Positions 9,234-18,535 are shown, numbered from the stretch's first letter. The stretch is DNA of 64,000 nt from Cyanobacteria bacterium UBA3301 (GCA_002361485.1 DESZ01000006.1:1-64000); one strand, 5' to 3'. Made by a program: numbers and translations. The notes: generated from the letters alone by a model not told the origin.

Positions 9234-9938
9234 ATGAAAGAAAAAAGAAATTTTAACAGAAGATATTCTAAAGAATATAATTGGTTTAGAACTGCTTTTT
9301 ATATGAGTTTTCTTTTTACTGTCGTTTATGGAATATATAATATTTTTTACGACTATAAAATAATTGGCAGAGAAAATTTACCGTCTAAAACTGCAAAAAG
9401 AGGGAAATACATATATGCGGCAAATCATGTTTCTCAATTCGACCCACCGATGGTTGTAATGGCTACACATTGTCCAATTGCATTTATGGCAAAAAAAGAA
9501 TTATTTGAAGATGATTGTAAAATAAATTGGCTTGTTAAAAGATTAGGAGCTTTTGCCGTTGACCGCACAAAGCCTGAAATCGCCACATTTAAAACCGTAA
9601 AAGACATCTTAAAAACCTCTTGGTCATTAGGAATTTTCCCGCAAGGCGGAACAAGACCTTACGGCAAATTAGAGGGTATCAAAAAAGGATTTGCGGAAAT
9701 TGCAAAATTCGCGAAAGCAGATATTGTGCCTGTTGCAATAGCAGAATGGACAGGATATTTGAAATTGTGGCCATTTAAAAGGCAACACGTTGTAATAAAA
9801 ATAGGCAAACCTATTTCATACAAACTTACAGACGAAGAAATCATGTATCAATGGGCACAACAAATATCCGAAATGGCAGAATATGAAAACTGCGTTCCAA
9901 AACCTGAAGTAAAAGTTCAAGAACCGATAGAAGTATAA
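9234..9938 (+). CDS. 1-acyl-sn-glycerol-3-phosphate acyltransferase family protein (second copy)
   Basis: 234 residues, paralogue of the gene before it, starting at the base after that gene's TAA; its GGAGGT ribosome binding site lies inside the upstream coding end. NHVSQFD near residue 63 is the catalytic motif. The second motif reads FPQGGTRP, one residue longer than FPxGTR, which may alter acceptor binding. Both copies share an opening 'YSK..(Y/F)NWFRT' segment and the block FMAKKELF. The pair probably arose by tandem duplication and may handle the two acylation steps or different lipids. Confidence 0.88.
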   Translation: MKEKRNFNRRYSKEYNWFRTAFYMSFLFTVVYGIYNIFYDYKIIGRENLPSKTAKRGKYIYAANHVSQFDPPMVVMATHCPIAFMAKKELFEDDCKINWLVKRLGAFAVDRTKPEIATFKTVKDILKTSWSLGIFPQGGTRPYGKLEGIKKGFAEIAKFAKADIVPVAIAEWTGYLKLWPFKRQHVVIKIGKPISYKLTDEEIMYQWAQQISEMAEYENCVPKPEVKVQEPIEV

Positions 9939-9955
9939 AATATAATATAATAACA

Positions 9956-9987
9956 TAAAAAGAACCCGAATTTCTCGGGCTCTTTTT
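9956..9987. terminator. Bidirectional terminator
   Basis: CCCGA pairs with TCGGG and is extended by AGA/TCT past one mismatch. It is flanked by an A-run on the left and a T-run on the right. It lies between the convergent acyltransferase pair and the HEAT-protein gene. Confidence 0.7.
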
Positions 9988-10022
9988 ATGTTATTTAAAG
10001 AAAGGAATTATTTATTTCTGTG

Positions 10023-11084
10023 TTATATTTGATTTAATTTTTCAAGAGCTGCATTTGCTGCTTGAACAACCCCTGCATCCTGATCGTTTTTAGCAACGGT
10101 AAATAACGTTGTTAAATCTTTTTTGTATTCAGGATTTTGGATATAGCTTAAAGCTTCAATAGCTGACGCTCTAACCATCGGATTCGGGTTATCCTTTAAT
10201 TGGTCAACTACTGTAATTGCTTCAGGCAATTCTGTTAAAGGCACTGTGTTGTTTGATAATTTAGCTACCTCATCAGCATACAATTTATCCATTATAGCAA
10301 TTGTGAACAAAGCATAGCTTTTATTTCTTTCTGCTAATTCTTTCGGAGCCATTGTATTAGCTAATTTATTTTCTTCATCAGTAACCTGTTTGTTTTCCAT
10401 TATTTTTTGTCTTGCATCAATTTGAGCTTGACTTGGACCTTCCAAATTTGAAGAATCATATTTTACAATATTATTTAAAGCTTCAAAAACTTTAGTATCA
10501 ACCAATTCTGTAGCTTTATCCGGATTTTCCTTTACCATATTAGCTATTTCTTCCATTGCAGAAGCCTGTCCTTCAAAATCAGGGTTAGCTAATCTTGCAA
10601 TAAATGCGTTCAAGTCAACTTGCGGCTGAGGAGTAACCGGAGGTACTACTTCAGGAGCATTTGAAACCTGAGGTTGAGGCACCTGCGGTGCATTATCTAC
10701 AATCTGTGGTTGAGCCGGAGCATTATTATTTTGTTGCTGTATAACCTGTGGTACTTGTTGAGGTTGTACAACATAAGGTTGGACCGGCGGCATTTGTTGT
10801 TGCGGCACGGTCGTTAAACTGGGAAATTGTTGTACCGGATAGCAAACTTGTTGAGCCGGATCTGCTTGAGGATAATTATAAACAGGAGCCTGAGGATAAT
10901 TATACATCGGCGCAGTCACCGGAGCATATTGTGGTTGCGGGGCAATAGCAGGAGCCATGCTCGGGGTACCCATTGAAGGGTTTAAAATATCAATTTTAAC
11001 CGCATTATAGCTTGGCTGCGGAGCTGCAGCATAGTGAGGCTGCATAACAGGGCTAACTTGCGGCACACATGGAACTTGATTCAT
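10023..11084 (-). CDS. Pro/Gln-rich protein with HEAT-like C-terminal domain
   Basis: 353 residues, start after AGGAAAGGAAG. Residues 1 to about 165 are low complexity, rich in Pro, Gln, Tyr and Val, with repeated segments such as YNYPQAPVYNYPQAD. From about residue 168 the protein becomes regular amphipathic helices with HEAT-repeat signatures (NPDFEGQASAMEEIANMV, NPNPMVRASAIEALSYI, DAGVVQAANAALEKL). HEAT repeats are protein-binding scaffolds. There is no signal peptide or membrane segment. A second, much smaller HEAT-like protein is at 29.1 kb. The function is unknown. Confidence 0.72.
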   Translation of the reverse strand: MNQVPCVPQVSPVMQPHYAAAPQPSYNAVKIDILNPSMGTPSMAPAIAPQPQYAPVTAPMYNYPQAPVYNYPQADPAQQVCYPVQQFPSLTTVPQQQMPPVQPYVVQPQQVPQVIQQQNNNAPAQPQIVDNAPQVPQPQVSNAPEVVPPVTPQPQVDLNAFIARLANPDFEGQASAMEEIANMVKENPDKATELVDTKVFEALNNIVKYDSSNLEGPSQAQIDARQKIMENKQVTDEENKLANTMAPKELAERNKSYALFTIAIMDKLYADEVAKLSNNTVPLTELPEAITVVDQLKDNPNPMVRASAIEALSYIQNPEYKKDLTTLFTVAKNDQDAGVVQAANAALEKLNQI

Positions 11085-11342
11085 AAATAATTCTTCCTTT
11101 CCTACATATAAAAATTTGAGTCTATTACCATTCTACCCATAAAAAGCTAATGAAGGAAAAATATTGCTAAAAATATATACTATTTTAATAAAAGTTTACA
11201 TTATATGCCCAAAACTCAATAATATTCGGAATAAAGTATATAAATTTATAGAGATATACTCTTTACAATACGACCATATTGAATTTTTATGCTAATATAT
11301 AAGCATAAGCGTTAGGGATTATGAGCATAATTGAGGGCAGTA

Positions 11343-12305
11343 ATGAATATTGATAAAACAAAGAAAAATTCCATCAGAAAAGCTTTTGGCAGAACTCTTG
11401 CCGAACTTGGCGGATATAACCCGAACATTGTTGTCTTGGATGCCGATTTAGCATGCTCAACACAAACAAAAATGTTTAAAGACAAATATCCTGACAGGTT
11501 TTTTAACTGCGGAATTGCAGAACAAGATATGATCGCAACCGCAGCCGGACTGGCCTCGGAAGGTAAAATACCATTTGCCGCCAGTTTTGCTATGTTTGCT
11601 ACAGGAAGAACATATGACCAAATAAGGAACTCTGTTTGTTATCCCGGATTGAACGTAAAAATAGTAGGTACACACGGCGGGGTTACTGTAGGCGAAGACG
11701 GTGCAACTCATCAAGCTCTGGAAGATATCGCTATTATGCGTGAAATTCCGCACATGACCGTAATGGTTCCTGCTGATTGCAGAGAATGCGAAGAAATAAT
11801 TAAATATGCAGCTTTACACGACGGACCGATGTATATAAGAATTTCGCGTTGTAATGTTGTTGATATATTTGATGAAAAATATCATTTTAATATTCACAAG
11901 GCTGTTGTCGTTGAAGAAGGTACAGACATTGCTCTGTTTACAAACGGAGAAACTTTGGCAGAAGCCATATTAGCATCTCAAGAGTTAAAGAAAGAAGGAA
12001 TTTCCGTAAAAGTTGTAAATGTTCCTGTGATAAAACCGCTTGATGTAACAACAGTTATTGATTGCGCGAAAACATGTAAATTTATTATTACTGTAGAAAA
12101 TCATTCTACAATTGGCGGATTGGGTTCTGCTGTTTGTGAAGTTGTATGTAACAGGTATCCTACAAAAGTATATAGAATCGGAATACACGACGAGTACGGA
12201 CAAAGCGGGAAATCAGATGAACTCGTTAAATATTACGGATTGGATTCACAAGCACTTGTAAAAAGAATAAGAACAATGTATATGAAGGAAGTCGGTACAA
12301 AATAA
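11343..12305 (+). CDS. Transketolase C-terminal subunit
   Basis: 320 residues, covering only the pyrimidine-binding and C-terminal domains of transketolase (split-type enzyme). FNCGIAEQDMIATAAGLA near residue 55 holds the Glu that activates the thiamine diphosphate ring, and VTVGEDGATHQALEDIA follows. The N-terminal thiamine-diphosphate subunit would normally sit just upstream but is not in this window, where the upstream gene is on the other strand. I start at ATG 11343 after TTGAGGGC; a TTG at 11331 overlaps that ribosome binding site. The stop overlaps the ftsE ATG by one base (TAATG), so it is translationally coupled to division genes. Confidence 0.85.
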   Translation: MNIDKTKKNSIRKAFGRTLAELGGYNPNIVVLDADLACSTQTKMFKDKYPDRFFNCGIAEQDMIATAAGLASEGKIPFAASFAMFATGRTYDQIRNSVCYPGLNVKIVGTHGGVTVGEDGATHQALEDIAIMREIPHMTVMVPADCRECEEIIKYAALHDGPMYIRISRCNVVDIFDEKYHFNIHKAVVVEEGTDIALFTNGETLAEAILASQELKKEGISVKVVNVPVIKPLDVTTVIDCAKTCKFIITVENHSTIGGLGSAVCEVVCNRYPTKVYRIGIHDEYGQSGKSDELVKYYGLDSQALVKRIRTMYMKEVGTK

Positions 12306-12982
12306 TGATAAAACTTAGAAATGTAACAAAAAAATATCCAAATGATCATTATGCGTTAAAAAATGTAAGTCTTGAGATAAATTCGGGAGAATTTGTATTT
12401 CTTGTAGGTGCATCAGGCGCCGGAAAATCTACACTCATGAAGCTTTTATACGGAGAAGAAAAACCGACAACAGGTTATGTTTCAATTGGCGGAATAAATA
12501 TTGCCAATATTAGAAACGACAAAATACCTAATTTGAGAAGATGTATGGGTATAGTTTTTCAAGATTATAAACTGCTTCAAAACCAAACAGTATTTGATAA
12601 TGTGGCTTATGTAATTCGCACATTAGGTATAAGCAGCAAAGAAATTAATGCAAGAGTTCAGGGTGCATTAAAAATTGTCGGATTATATGACAAAAGACAC
12701 GCAACACCTGCGGAATTATCCGGAGGTGAGCAGCAAAGAGTTGGAATAGCAAGAGCTATTGTAAACGGCCCGCCGCTTTTAATTGCGGATGAACCGACAG
12801 GGAATTTAGACCCGCAAAATTCAATGGAAATTATGCAAATTCTTGATCAAATTAATCAACGCGGAATTACTGTTATCGTATCCACTCACGATCAAAATTT
12901 GGTGGATTATTTCCGCAAAAGAGTAATTAAACTGGACAACGGAGAAAAAATAAAAGATACACAAGCAGGTACTTATGAATAA
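12305..12982 (+). CDS. ftsE: Cell division ATP-binding protein FtsE
   Basis: 225 residues, ABC ATPase that with FtsX drives septal peptidoglycan hydrolase activation at the inner membrane. Walker A is GASGAGKST at residues 35-43, the Q-loop is FQDYKLLQ, the signature is LSGGEQQRV near 139-147, and Walker B is LLIADEPTGNLD. The order and length fit FtsE exactly. It overlaps ftsX by 8 bases and the upstream transketolase subunit by one base. Confidence 0.95.
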   Translation: MIKLRNVTKKYPNDHYALKNVSLEINSGEFVFLVGASGAGKSTLMKLLYGEEKPTTGYVSIGGINIANIRNDKIPNLRRCMGIVFQDYKLLQNQTVFDNVAYVIRTLGISSKEINARVQGALKIVGLYDKRHATPAELSGGEQQRVGIARAIVNGPPLLIADEPTGNLDPQNSMEIMQILDQINQRGITVIVSTHDQNLVDYFRKRVIKLDNGEKIKDTQAGTYE

Positions 12983-13871
12983 TCTAAAATCAAATGTAAA
13001 AAAACATATACCAAAAGATTGGCTTTGCGAATTAAGAATTCTATATCGGCTCGGAATTCAAACCTGTAATGATATTAAACGAACAGGCTGGGTCAATATC
13101 GTTATAATTACCACAATGGCTGCAATTTTAATGATATTTGCGGCATGCTTCCGAACAGCGCTATCAATCTCGTCATTTTCAAAAGAACTTGGCAGCGCTT
13201 TAGAAATTTCCGTTTATTTAAAAAGCGGAATTAATCCTGCTGATGTCAAAACAGAGGTTTCTAAAATGGAACATGTTCAGGCTATAAAAATTATACCAAA
13301 GGCTGATTCATGGCAGAAATTAAAGAATGAAATAAGCCTGCCTAATATTGACAACCCGCTACCGGACACATTGCATGTAAAAGTCGATGATCCTGAGAAT
13401 CTGCAAACTGTATATGATGAGATAAAAAAAGTTAAATCGGTAGAAGATATGAGCTACCCGAAAGAACTTGCATCCAAAATGGAAATGGTAAACCATGTTG
13501 TAAAAACAATTACAATTGCAGTTATTCTCATTATGGCATTATTAACAGTTACTATTATTAATAATACTATTCAACTTGTTATTCAATCGAGAAAAGAAGA
13601 AATTGAAATTATGCGTTTAATGGGTGTAAGCAACTGGTATATAAGATTTCCGTTTATAATGCAAGGAGCTTTTTACGGATTTAGCGGTTCTTTATTAGCA
13701 CTGTTACCGCTCGGATATATCCAAAACGCGCTGTTAAATATGCACAAATTCTTTATGATTCCTTCTCCGCCAATGGCACAAAATATCGTAATTACAGTTA
13801 TGTTTGCTATGAGTATTTTGTTTGGTGCGGTAGGCAGTTTCCTATGTATAAAAAAACATCTTCAGGTATAG
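12975..13871 (+). CDS. ftsX: Cell division protein FtsX
   Basis: 298 residues, membrane partner of FtsE. A cytoplasmic N-terminus is followed by a transmembrane segment at about 39-60 (WVNIVIITTMAAILMIF). A large extracytoplasmic domain of about 110 residues follows, then three more membrane segments at about 175-197, 225-250 and 270-290. QSRKEEIEIMRLMGVSNWYIR is the coupling region typical of FtsX/MacB-type permeases. It starts inside the end of ftsE, and the next gene follows after 3 bases. Confidence 0.93.
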   Translation: MNNLKSNVKKHIPKDWLCELRILYRLGIQTCNDIKRTGWVNIVIITTMAAILMIFAACFRTALSISSFSKELGSALEISVYLKSGINPADVKTEVSKMEHVQAIKIIPKADSWQKLKNEISLPNIDNPLPDTLHVKVDDPENLQTVYDEIKKVKSVEDMSYPKELASKMEMVNHVVKTITIAVILIMALLTVTIINNTIQLVIQSRKEEIEIMRLMGVSNWYIRFPFIMQGAFYGFSGSLLALLPLGYIQNALLNMHKFFMIPSPPMAQNIVITVMFAMSILFGAVGSFLCIKKHLQV

Positions 13872-13874
13872 AAT

Positions 13875-15110
13875 ATGGCAAATAATATCTTATTATCAGG
13901 GGATAATAAAAATTTAGTTGATGAATTAAAAAAGAAATTTGTATTACTGCGCGAATACGACAAAATCAATAATTGTTCTAACAAAGATGTAAAAAAGTAT
14001 TTAGCTGCTTCAACTTATGATATTTTGGTTCTTTGTATGAATCAAGATGCTTCTCAAACGCTTAAAGATATTGATTATATCAAAAAAAATTATCCTGAAA
14101 TTGAAATAATTCTGTATACAGACAGACTTGAAGCAGAACTAATGCTTAATGCTTACGATAAAGGTATATATGACTTTATAACGGCTGACAGCGAAAATTA
14201 TGAAATAACAATAAAATTAATTAATTGTATGCGATTAAAAGCTTTAAAATCAAGCAATACAAGAATGGAAATCTTATTGAAAAATCAAGGTATACTATCT
14301 GCAAAAAATGATTTATACCAATACCGCTACATAAAAGAAGTCTTTGATGAAATCGCGCAAAGTCCTAAAATCAGAAACGGTATTTTTATCATTCTTAAAT
14401 TAGAGGATGAAATAAAAACAAAAGTTTCATCCAACAGATTAAATTTGCTTGTAAAAAAACTCATCAGAACAACAGACATTGCAGCAACAGGCAACGGAAA
14501 AATATATTTAATCCTTGAAAATACAAATATAAAAGGTGCAAAAACTGTCGTAGAAAAAATTCAAGACGGCATGGGGAAAGATTTCAAAATACATGCAGGA
14601 TTATCCGAAATCGGAATACAAGATTTTGAATCAATATGCAAAAATGCATCTGATAGCCTTCAATCCGCAGAAAAAAATGATGAACTGCTTTACTGTATAA
14701 CTGATAAATATAATTCACAGGAAGAATGGCTATCTGACAATGAACAGGAAATAAAACAGCCTAAACAATACAAAATATTTAATACAGCTTTTGCTAATAA
14801 ATTAAAGCATGTAATAGAACCAAATTTTTATCGTTATCAAAAAGAATATGAAAGTAAAAACCCTCATATCACCATTAATCAATATTCTAATAAAGTTGAA
14901 AGCGTATTTTCACTAAAAAGCAATGAAGCTCACAGTGAGTTAGTTATTCGATATGACGGATATACAAAATTTGTTATTGAAATAATTCACAAAGGTCTGG
15001 ACACTTGTGAAAATTCAAAAGATTTCTTGCCAATAAACAAGTTGACGGATAAAGAATTACAAAAGTTATTAAAAAAATTAAAACAGGAGTTTGAGAACAA
15101 ACATGCTTGA
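13875..15110 (+). CDS. Degenerate receiver plus degenerate GGDEF-like protein
   Basis: 411 residues. Residues 1-122 fold like a response-regulator receiver: YDILVLCMNQDAS stands where the phosphorylated Asp would be, followed by IEIILYTD and a typical YDKGIYDFIT end. The usual Asp is replaced by Cys/Met at the strand end, so phosphotransfer is unlikely. Residues of about 145-275 resemble a GGDEF domain, but the signature strand reads GNGKIYLIL, so no cyclase activity is expected. The last 120 residues are unrecognised. The gene follows ftsX by 3 bases and overlaps the next gene, which suggests a regulatory or scaffold role linked to FtsEX. Family assignment is inference from pattern. Confidence 0.6.
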   Translation: MANNILLSGDNKNLVDELKKKFVLLREYDKINNCSNKDVKKYLAASTYDILVLCMNQDASQTLKDIDYIKKNYPEIEIILYTDRLEAELMLNAYDKGIYDFITADSENYEITIKLINCMRLKALKSSNTRMEILLKNQGILSAKNDLYQYRYIKEVFDEIAQSPKIRNGIFIILKLEDEIKTKVSSNRLNLLVKKLIRTTDIAATGNGKIYLILENTNIKGAKTVVEKIQDGMGKDFKIHAGLSEIGIQDFESICKNASDSLQSAEKNDELLYCITDKYNSQEEWLSDNEQEIKQPKQYKIFNTAFANKLKHVIEPNFYRYQKEYESKNPHITINQYSNKVESVFSLKSNEAHSELVIRYDGYTKFVIEIIHKGLDTCENSKDFLPINKLTDKELQKLLKKLKQEFENKHA

Positions 15111-15636
15111 TACAAACAATAGTATATTAGTAATAATTGATATTCAGGAGAAATTAGTAAAGGCAGCTTCTAACGGAGAAAAAACAATTATTAATACTTC
15201 AAAAATATCACAAGCAGCACAGATATTATCTATTCCTGTAATTATAACGGAGCAATACCCAAAAGGACTGGGAGCAACTGTTGAAAGCATAACCGGAAGC
15301 GATGCTTTTATCATGGAAAAGTCATCATTTTCGGCCTTTAAAGAACCCGAATTTGAACAAAAAATCAATAGTTTAAACCGAAAGCAAGTGATTTTATGCG
15401 GTATAGAAGCTCATATATGTGTATTGCAGACAGCCATTGATTTATACAAAAACGGATACGAAGTATATGTATTAAAAGATTGCGTATCATCCCGAAGTGA
15501 AGAAGAACAAAACAGCGGACTGGAGCTGTTAAAACAGTATGGCATAAAGGTTATAACCGTTGAAATTGCATTGTTCCAATGGCTAAAATCTTCAAAACAC
15601 CCTCAATTTAAAGATATTCAAAAACTAATAATTTAA
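15103..15636 (+). CDS. Isochorismatase-family cysteine hydrolase
   Basis: 177 residues. The catalytic triad of the family is visible: Asp13 (IIDIQEKL), Lys73 (MEKSSFSAF) and Cys106 (LCGIEAHICVLQTA, with the usual cis-peptide context before it). The gene starts at ATG 15103, inside the previous gene's end; the TTG at 15091 would be a poorer start. Members include nicotinamidases and YcaC-like hydrolases. The residues visible do not settle the substrate. It is probably read from the ftsEX transcript. Confidence 0.85.
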   Translation: MLDTNNSILVIIDIQEKLVKAASNGEKTIINTSKISQAAQILSIPVIITEQYPKGLGATVESITGSDAFIMEKSSFSAFKEPEFEQKINSLNRKQVILCGIEAHICVLQTAIDLYKNGYEVYVLKDCVSSRSEEEQNSGLELLKQYGIKVITVEIALFQWLKSSKHPQFKDIQKLII

Positions 15637-15714
15637 TTTTATATTTATATACATATATATATTATATAAATATTAAGTATTGTAAATTTTATCAAAAAAT
15701 ACTGCAGTTTTTTC

Positions 15715-15752
15715 TCAAAAAAACCGTTTATTTATTTATGAAAGTATTTTTA
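15715..15752 (+). promoter_or_regulatory. Promoter element shared with the gene at 25.3 kb
   Basis: Thirty-eight bases starting TCAAAAAAACCG, 37-74 bases before the start of the haemagglutinin-like gene. About 31 of 38 positions match, without gaps, the segment 25297-25334 upstream of the helical-repeat gene, including CCGTTTAT and AGTAT. It is probably a promoter or activator site common to both genes. Confidence 0.5.
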
Positions 15753-15788
15753 TATTTGTAGCGTAATAGTACAAAGAGAGGTAATGAG

Positions 15789-18125
15789 ATGAGAAAAAAA
15801 TGCTTAATTACATTAGCAGCAATCGCAGTTTTGACTGCGCAGTGTGTGCATGCTACAACAATTACCGGAGCTACGGTAAACGGCACGACATACACAATCA
15901 ATCCTGAAAAGGCAAGTCAAAACGTTGCCTACAGGAAGTACACAGACTTTAGTTTGGATCAAGGGCATGTCGCAAATCTGAACTTTAACGGCAGAGAAGC
16001 ATTCATTAACCTTGTAGACAAGCAGGTCAATATCGGCGGTATCTTGAATTCTGTCGATGCAAACGGCAACTTCTTCAATGGTCATGCCATTTTTATTTCA
16101 CCAAACGGCATGGTTGTAGGAGATCAAGGTGTTTTAAACGTTGGACGTTTATCGGTCGCAACACCTAATGCAACAAAGTACAATTCATTAGTTTCAGATT
16201 ATGCTAATGATGCGTATACTGAAATTAACAAAATTTCTAAGCTTAAACAGGACGGTAACGGACCAATTACAGTAAACGGTTACATTTATACAAATCGCGG
16301 AGCTGACTTACGCGGAAGCACAATTGCTGTTTCCGGTAAGATTGTAAACGGCGTTACAGATCAGGCTAAATTGACTACTAAGGCTGCTGCTGACGATTTA
16401 TTTGCAACCTTGGTAAACGCTGAAGGCATTCCTGCAAAAACTACTACGATAACAGACGGTAATGCATTATTGATAAAATCATTCAGCGGAGACGGTATAG
16501 ACATTTCAGGTTCTGTTATAAATCTTGATAAGAATCATGATTTGGCTATCACCAATAAAGCCGGTGCAGGTATGAATGTATCAGGAACAGTAGCAGGTCA
16601 AAATGCAACGGTTTTATTGAACAATGAAAAAGGTGCTCAGACTATTTCCGGTAAAGTTTACTCACCTACAAAAGTAGCTATTTCAAACAGAGGTACAGGA
16701 GCTTTAAAATTTGAAGCAGGTTCAAAAGCTCAAGCAAATGAAGTTCACATTGTAAACTCAAACGGCTCAGGTCTAACATTTAACGGTACAGCTCAAGGAA
16801 AGAATGCAACATACTTGTATAACAAAAAAGGTGCTTTAGCTATCGGCGGTAATGTCGGCTCTACTGCAGGCAAGACATCAATTTACAATTATGGCACAAC
16901 ATTGACAAATACAGGTACTATTGCTAACACAGGCGGTAACTTGATTGTTCGTAACGAAGGTACAGGCAACATGGAACTTGGCGGAACAGTACAGAACAAC
17001 AATGTTACAGCTATTTCCAACACTAATGCCGGCGACTTGAATGTAACAGCTAAAATTACAAATACAGGCAATTTAGGTATTGTAAACAGAGCATCTGCAG
17101 GCGGATTAACTGTTGCACAAAATGCAGTAATTAAAAACAATAATGGAGATACAAAAGTTGTTAATCACGGAGCTGCAGGAGAAACTATTAACGGCACAAT
17201 AACAGGCAACGGCGCTACTTATGTTTATAATAAAGGCGGTAAATTAGCTGTTAACGGTACTGTTACTAATAATGGTTCTAACTTGTACGTATTTAATAAA
17301 GGTAATTCAACCGGTTTAAATATCGGGGATGAAGCGGTAATCGCAACTGCAGGCGGAAGCTTGTCTATTAAGAATAACGGTAAAGCAACAGGTAACGACG
17401 GTTTAACTATCGGTAATGCAACAATCAGAAATAACGGTACCGGTGAAACTGCTATTAATAATTATACAAGCGGTAATTTATCAACTAACGGTAACATCAT
17501 AGTAAACGGCAAACTTGGCATCATCAACCGTGAAAAGGGCGGTCAGATGGATGTATTCTCAGAAATTGTTAATACAAGCACAGCATCCAAAGAATTGAGA
17601 ACTCCTGTTACTAATATTAAACAAAACGGAACAGGCGCAATGAATGTCGGCGGCAAATTAACAAACGCTGGAACGGCACATGTTGTTGCTAACAAAGGTA
17701 AGCTAACATTAAGCCAAAAAGTTAATAATGCGGCTCCATACTATGCCGTTGCAAGAAAAAATGCAACAGGTTTGGAAACTACAGCAGAATTTAGCGCAAC
17801 AGGAACTGACCAAGTTTTGATTAAAAACATCTCAGGTGCAAACGGTTTGACACACAACGGCACAATCAACATTACAAACGGTCAAGCTGCTGTTGTAAGC
17901 CATCAAGGTGACTTGAACATTAACGGCACGGTTAAATCTACAGGCGGCAGAGCAAGAGTTCGAAATGCCGGTGCTGGCGTTAACTTGAATACAGGTTCAT
18001 TATTACAAAGTGATACTGAAACTAAAGTTATTAACGTCGGAACAAAAGCGGCAAAAATGAATGGAACTGTTAAAGCTCCAAGCTCACAAACATTTCCTGT
18101 ATTACATGAAAAATTAGCTGAATAA
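15789..18125 (+). CDS. Filamentous-haemagglutinin-like exoprotein with TPS-type N-terminal domain
   Basis: 778 residues, start after GAGAGG. Residues 1-22 are a signal peptide ending VHA. Residues of about 23-150 match the two-partner-secretion/haemagglutination activity domain: NFNGREAFINLVD, then the block AIFISPNGMVVGDQGVLNVGRLSVATP (here spread over positions near 100-126). The rest is an Asn/Gly/Thr-rich beta-helix made of degenerate repeats with cores such as NGTV, GTGNMELGG and GGKLAVNGTV. There is no autotransporter barrel, LPXTG or anchoring domain at the C-terminus. No TpsB pore gene lies in the window. It probably forms a surface or released adhesin. Confidence 0.8.
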   Translation: MRKKCLITLAAIAVLTAQCVHATTITGATVNGTTYTINPEKASQNVAYRKYTDFSLDQGHVANLNFNGREAFINLVDKQVNIGGILNSVDANGNFFNGHAIFISPNGMVVGDQGVLNVGRLSVATPNATKYNSLVSDYANDAYTEINKISKLKQDGNGPITVNGYIYTNRGADLRGSTIAVSGKIVNGVTDQAKLTTKAAADDLFATLVNAEGIPAKTTTITDGNALLIKSFSGDGIDISGSVINLDKNHDLAITNKAGAGMNVSGTVAGQNATVLLNNEKGAQTISGKVYSPTKVAISNRGTGALKFEAGSKAQANEVHIVNSNGSGLTFNGTAQGKNATYLYNKKGALAIGGNVGSTAGKTSIYNYGTTLTNTGTIANTGGNLIVRNEGTGNMELGGTVQNNNVTAISNTNAGDLNVTAKITNTGNLGIVNRASAGGLTVAQNAVIKNNNGDTKVVNHGAAGETINGTITGNGATYVYNKGGKLAVNGTVTNNGSNLYVFNKGNSTGLNIGDEAVIATAGGSLSIKNNGKATGNDGLTIGNATIRNNGTGETAINNYTSGNLSTNGNIIVNGKLGIINREKGGQMDVFSEIVNTSTASKELRTPVTNIKQNGTGAMNVGGKLTNAGTAHVVANKGKLTLSQKVNNAAPYYAVARKNATGLETTAEFSATGTDQVLIKNISGANGLTHNGTINITNGQAAVVSHQGDLNINGTVKSTGGRARVRNAGAGVNLNTGSLLQSDTETKVINVGTKAAKMNGTVKAPSSQTFPVLHEKLAE

Positions 18126-18141
18126 TATACAGGTAACTTCT

Positions 18142-18180
18142 AAAAAGACGAACTTTTTAACAAAAGTTCGTCTTTTTTTT
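18142..18180 (+). terminator. Strong intrinsic terminator
   Basis: A perfect 15-bp stem, 18143-18157 with 18162-18176, has a TAAC loop followed by a T-run to 18180. It ends the haemagglutinin-like gene. Confidence 0.92.
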
Positions 18181-18271
18181 GCGAAATAGTACCATTGTCT
18201 AATACCCAACAGGACTTCAGTAAGTAATATTAAGATATTGAATAAATTATCAGTGGAGGATTTTTATAAGA

Positions 18272-18535
18272 ATGTATAAGACAATAGAAGATAAGCTTTT
18301 ATCTGAAAGGGAAATTCAAGTGTTATATTGCCTAAAAGAGGGCTTATCCAATCCTGAAATAGCAGAAAGATTATGCATTACAATATCAACAGTAAAAGCT
18401 CATATATCATCTTTACTATTTAAATTTAACGCAAAAAACAGAATGGAAGCGCTTCTTATGGCTTTTGGGATAAAAGAAACTCCAAATAAACTCATTAAAG
18501 AACAATTACAAAGTATTAACCTAAAACAAAACTAA
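18272..18535 (+). CDS. Stand-alone LuxR-type helix-turn-helix regulator
   Basis: 87 residues with GTGGAGG upstream. Almost the whole protein is a GerE/LuxR DNA-binding domain: LSEREIQVLYCLKEGLSN, then PEIAERLCITISTVKAHISSLL (recognition helix split at about residue 45) and a KFNAKNRMEALLMAF dimer helix. There is no receiver or ligand domain, as in GerE-like small regulators. It follows the exoprotein gene after a strong terminator, so it has its own promoter. It could regulate that neighbour, but nothing seen here proves it. Confidence 0.85.
   Translation: MYKTIEDKLLSEREIQVLYCLKEGLSNPEIAERLCITISTVKAHISSLLFKFNAKNRMEALLMAFGIKETPNKLIKEQLQSINLKQN

Noticed and set aside
13875..15110. Active diguanylate cyclase
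   Set aside because: The GGDEF signature is replaced by GNGKI and metal-binding residues are missing.
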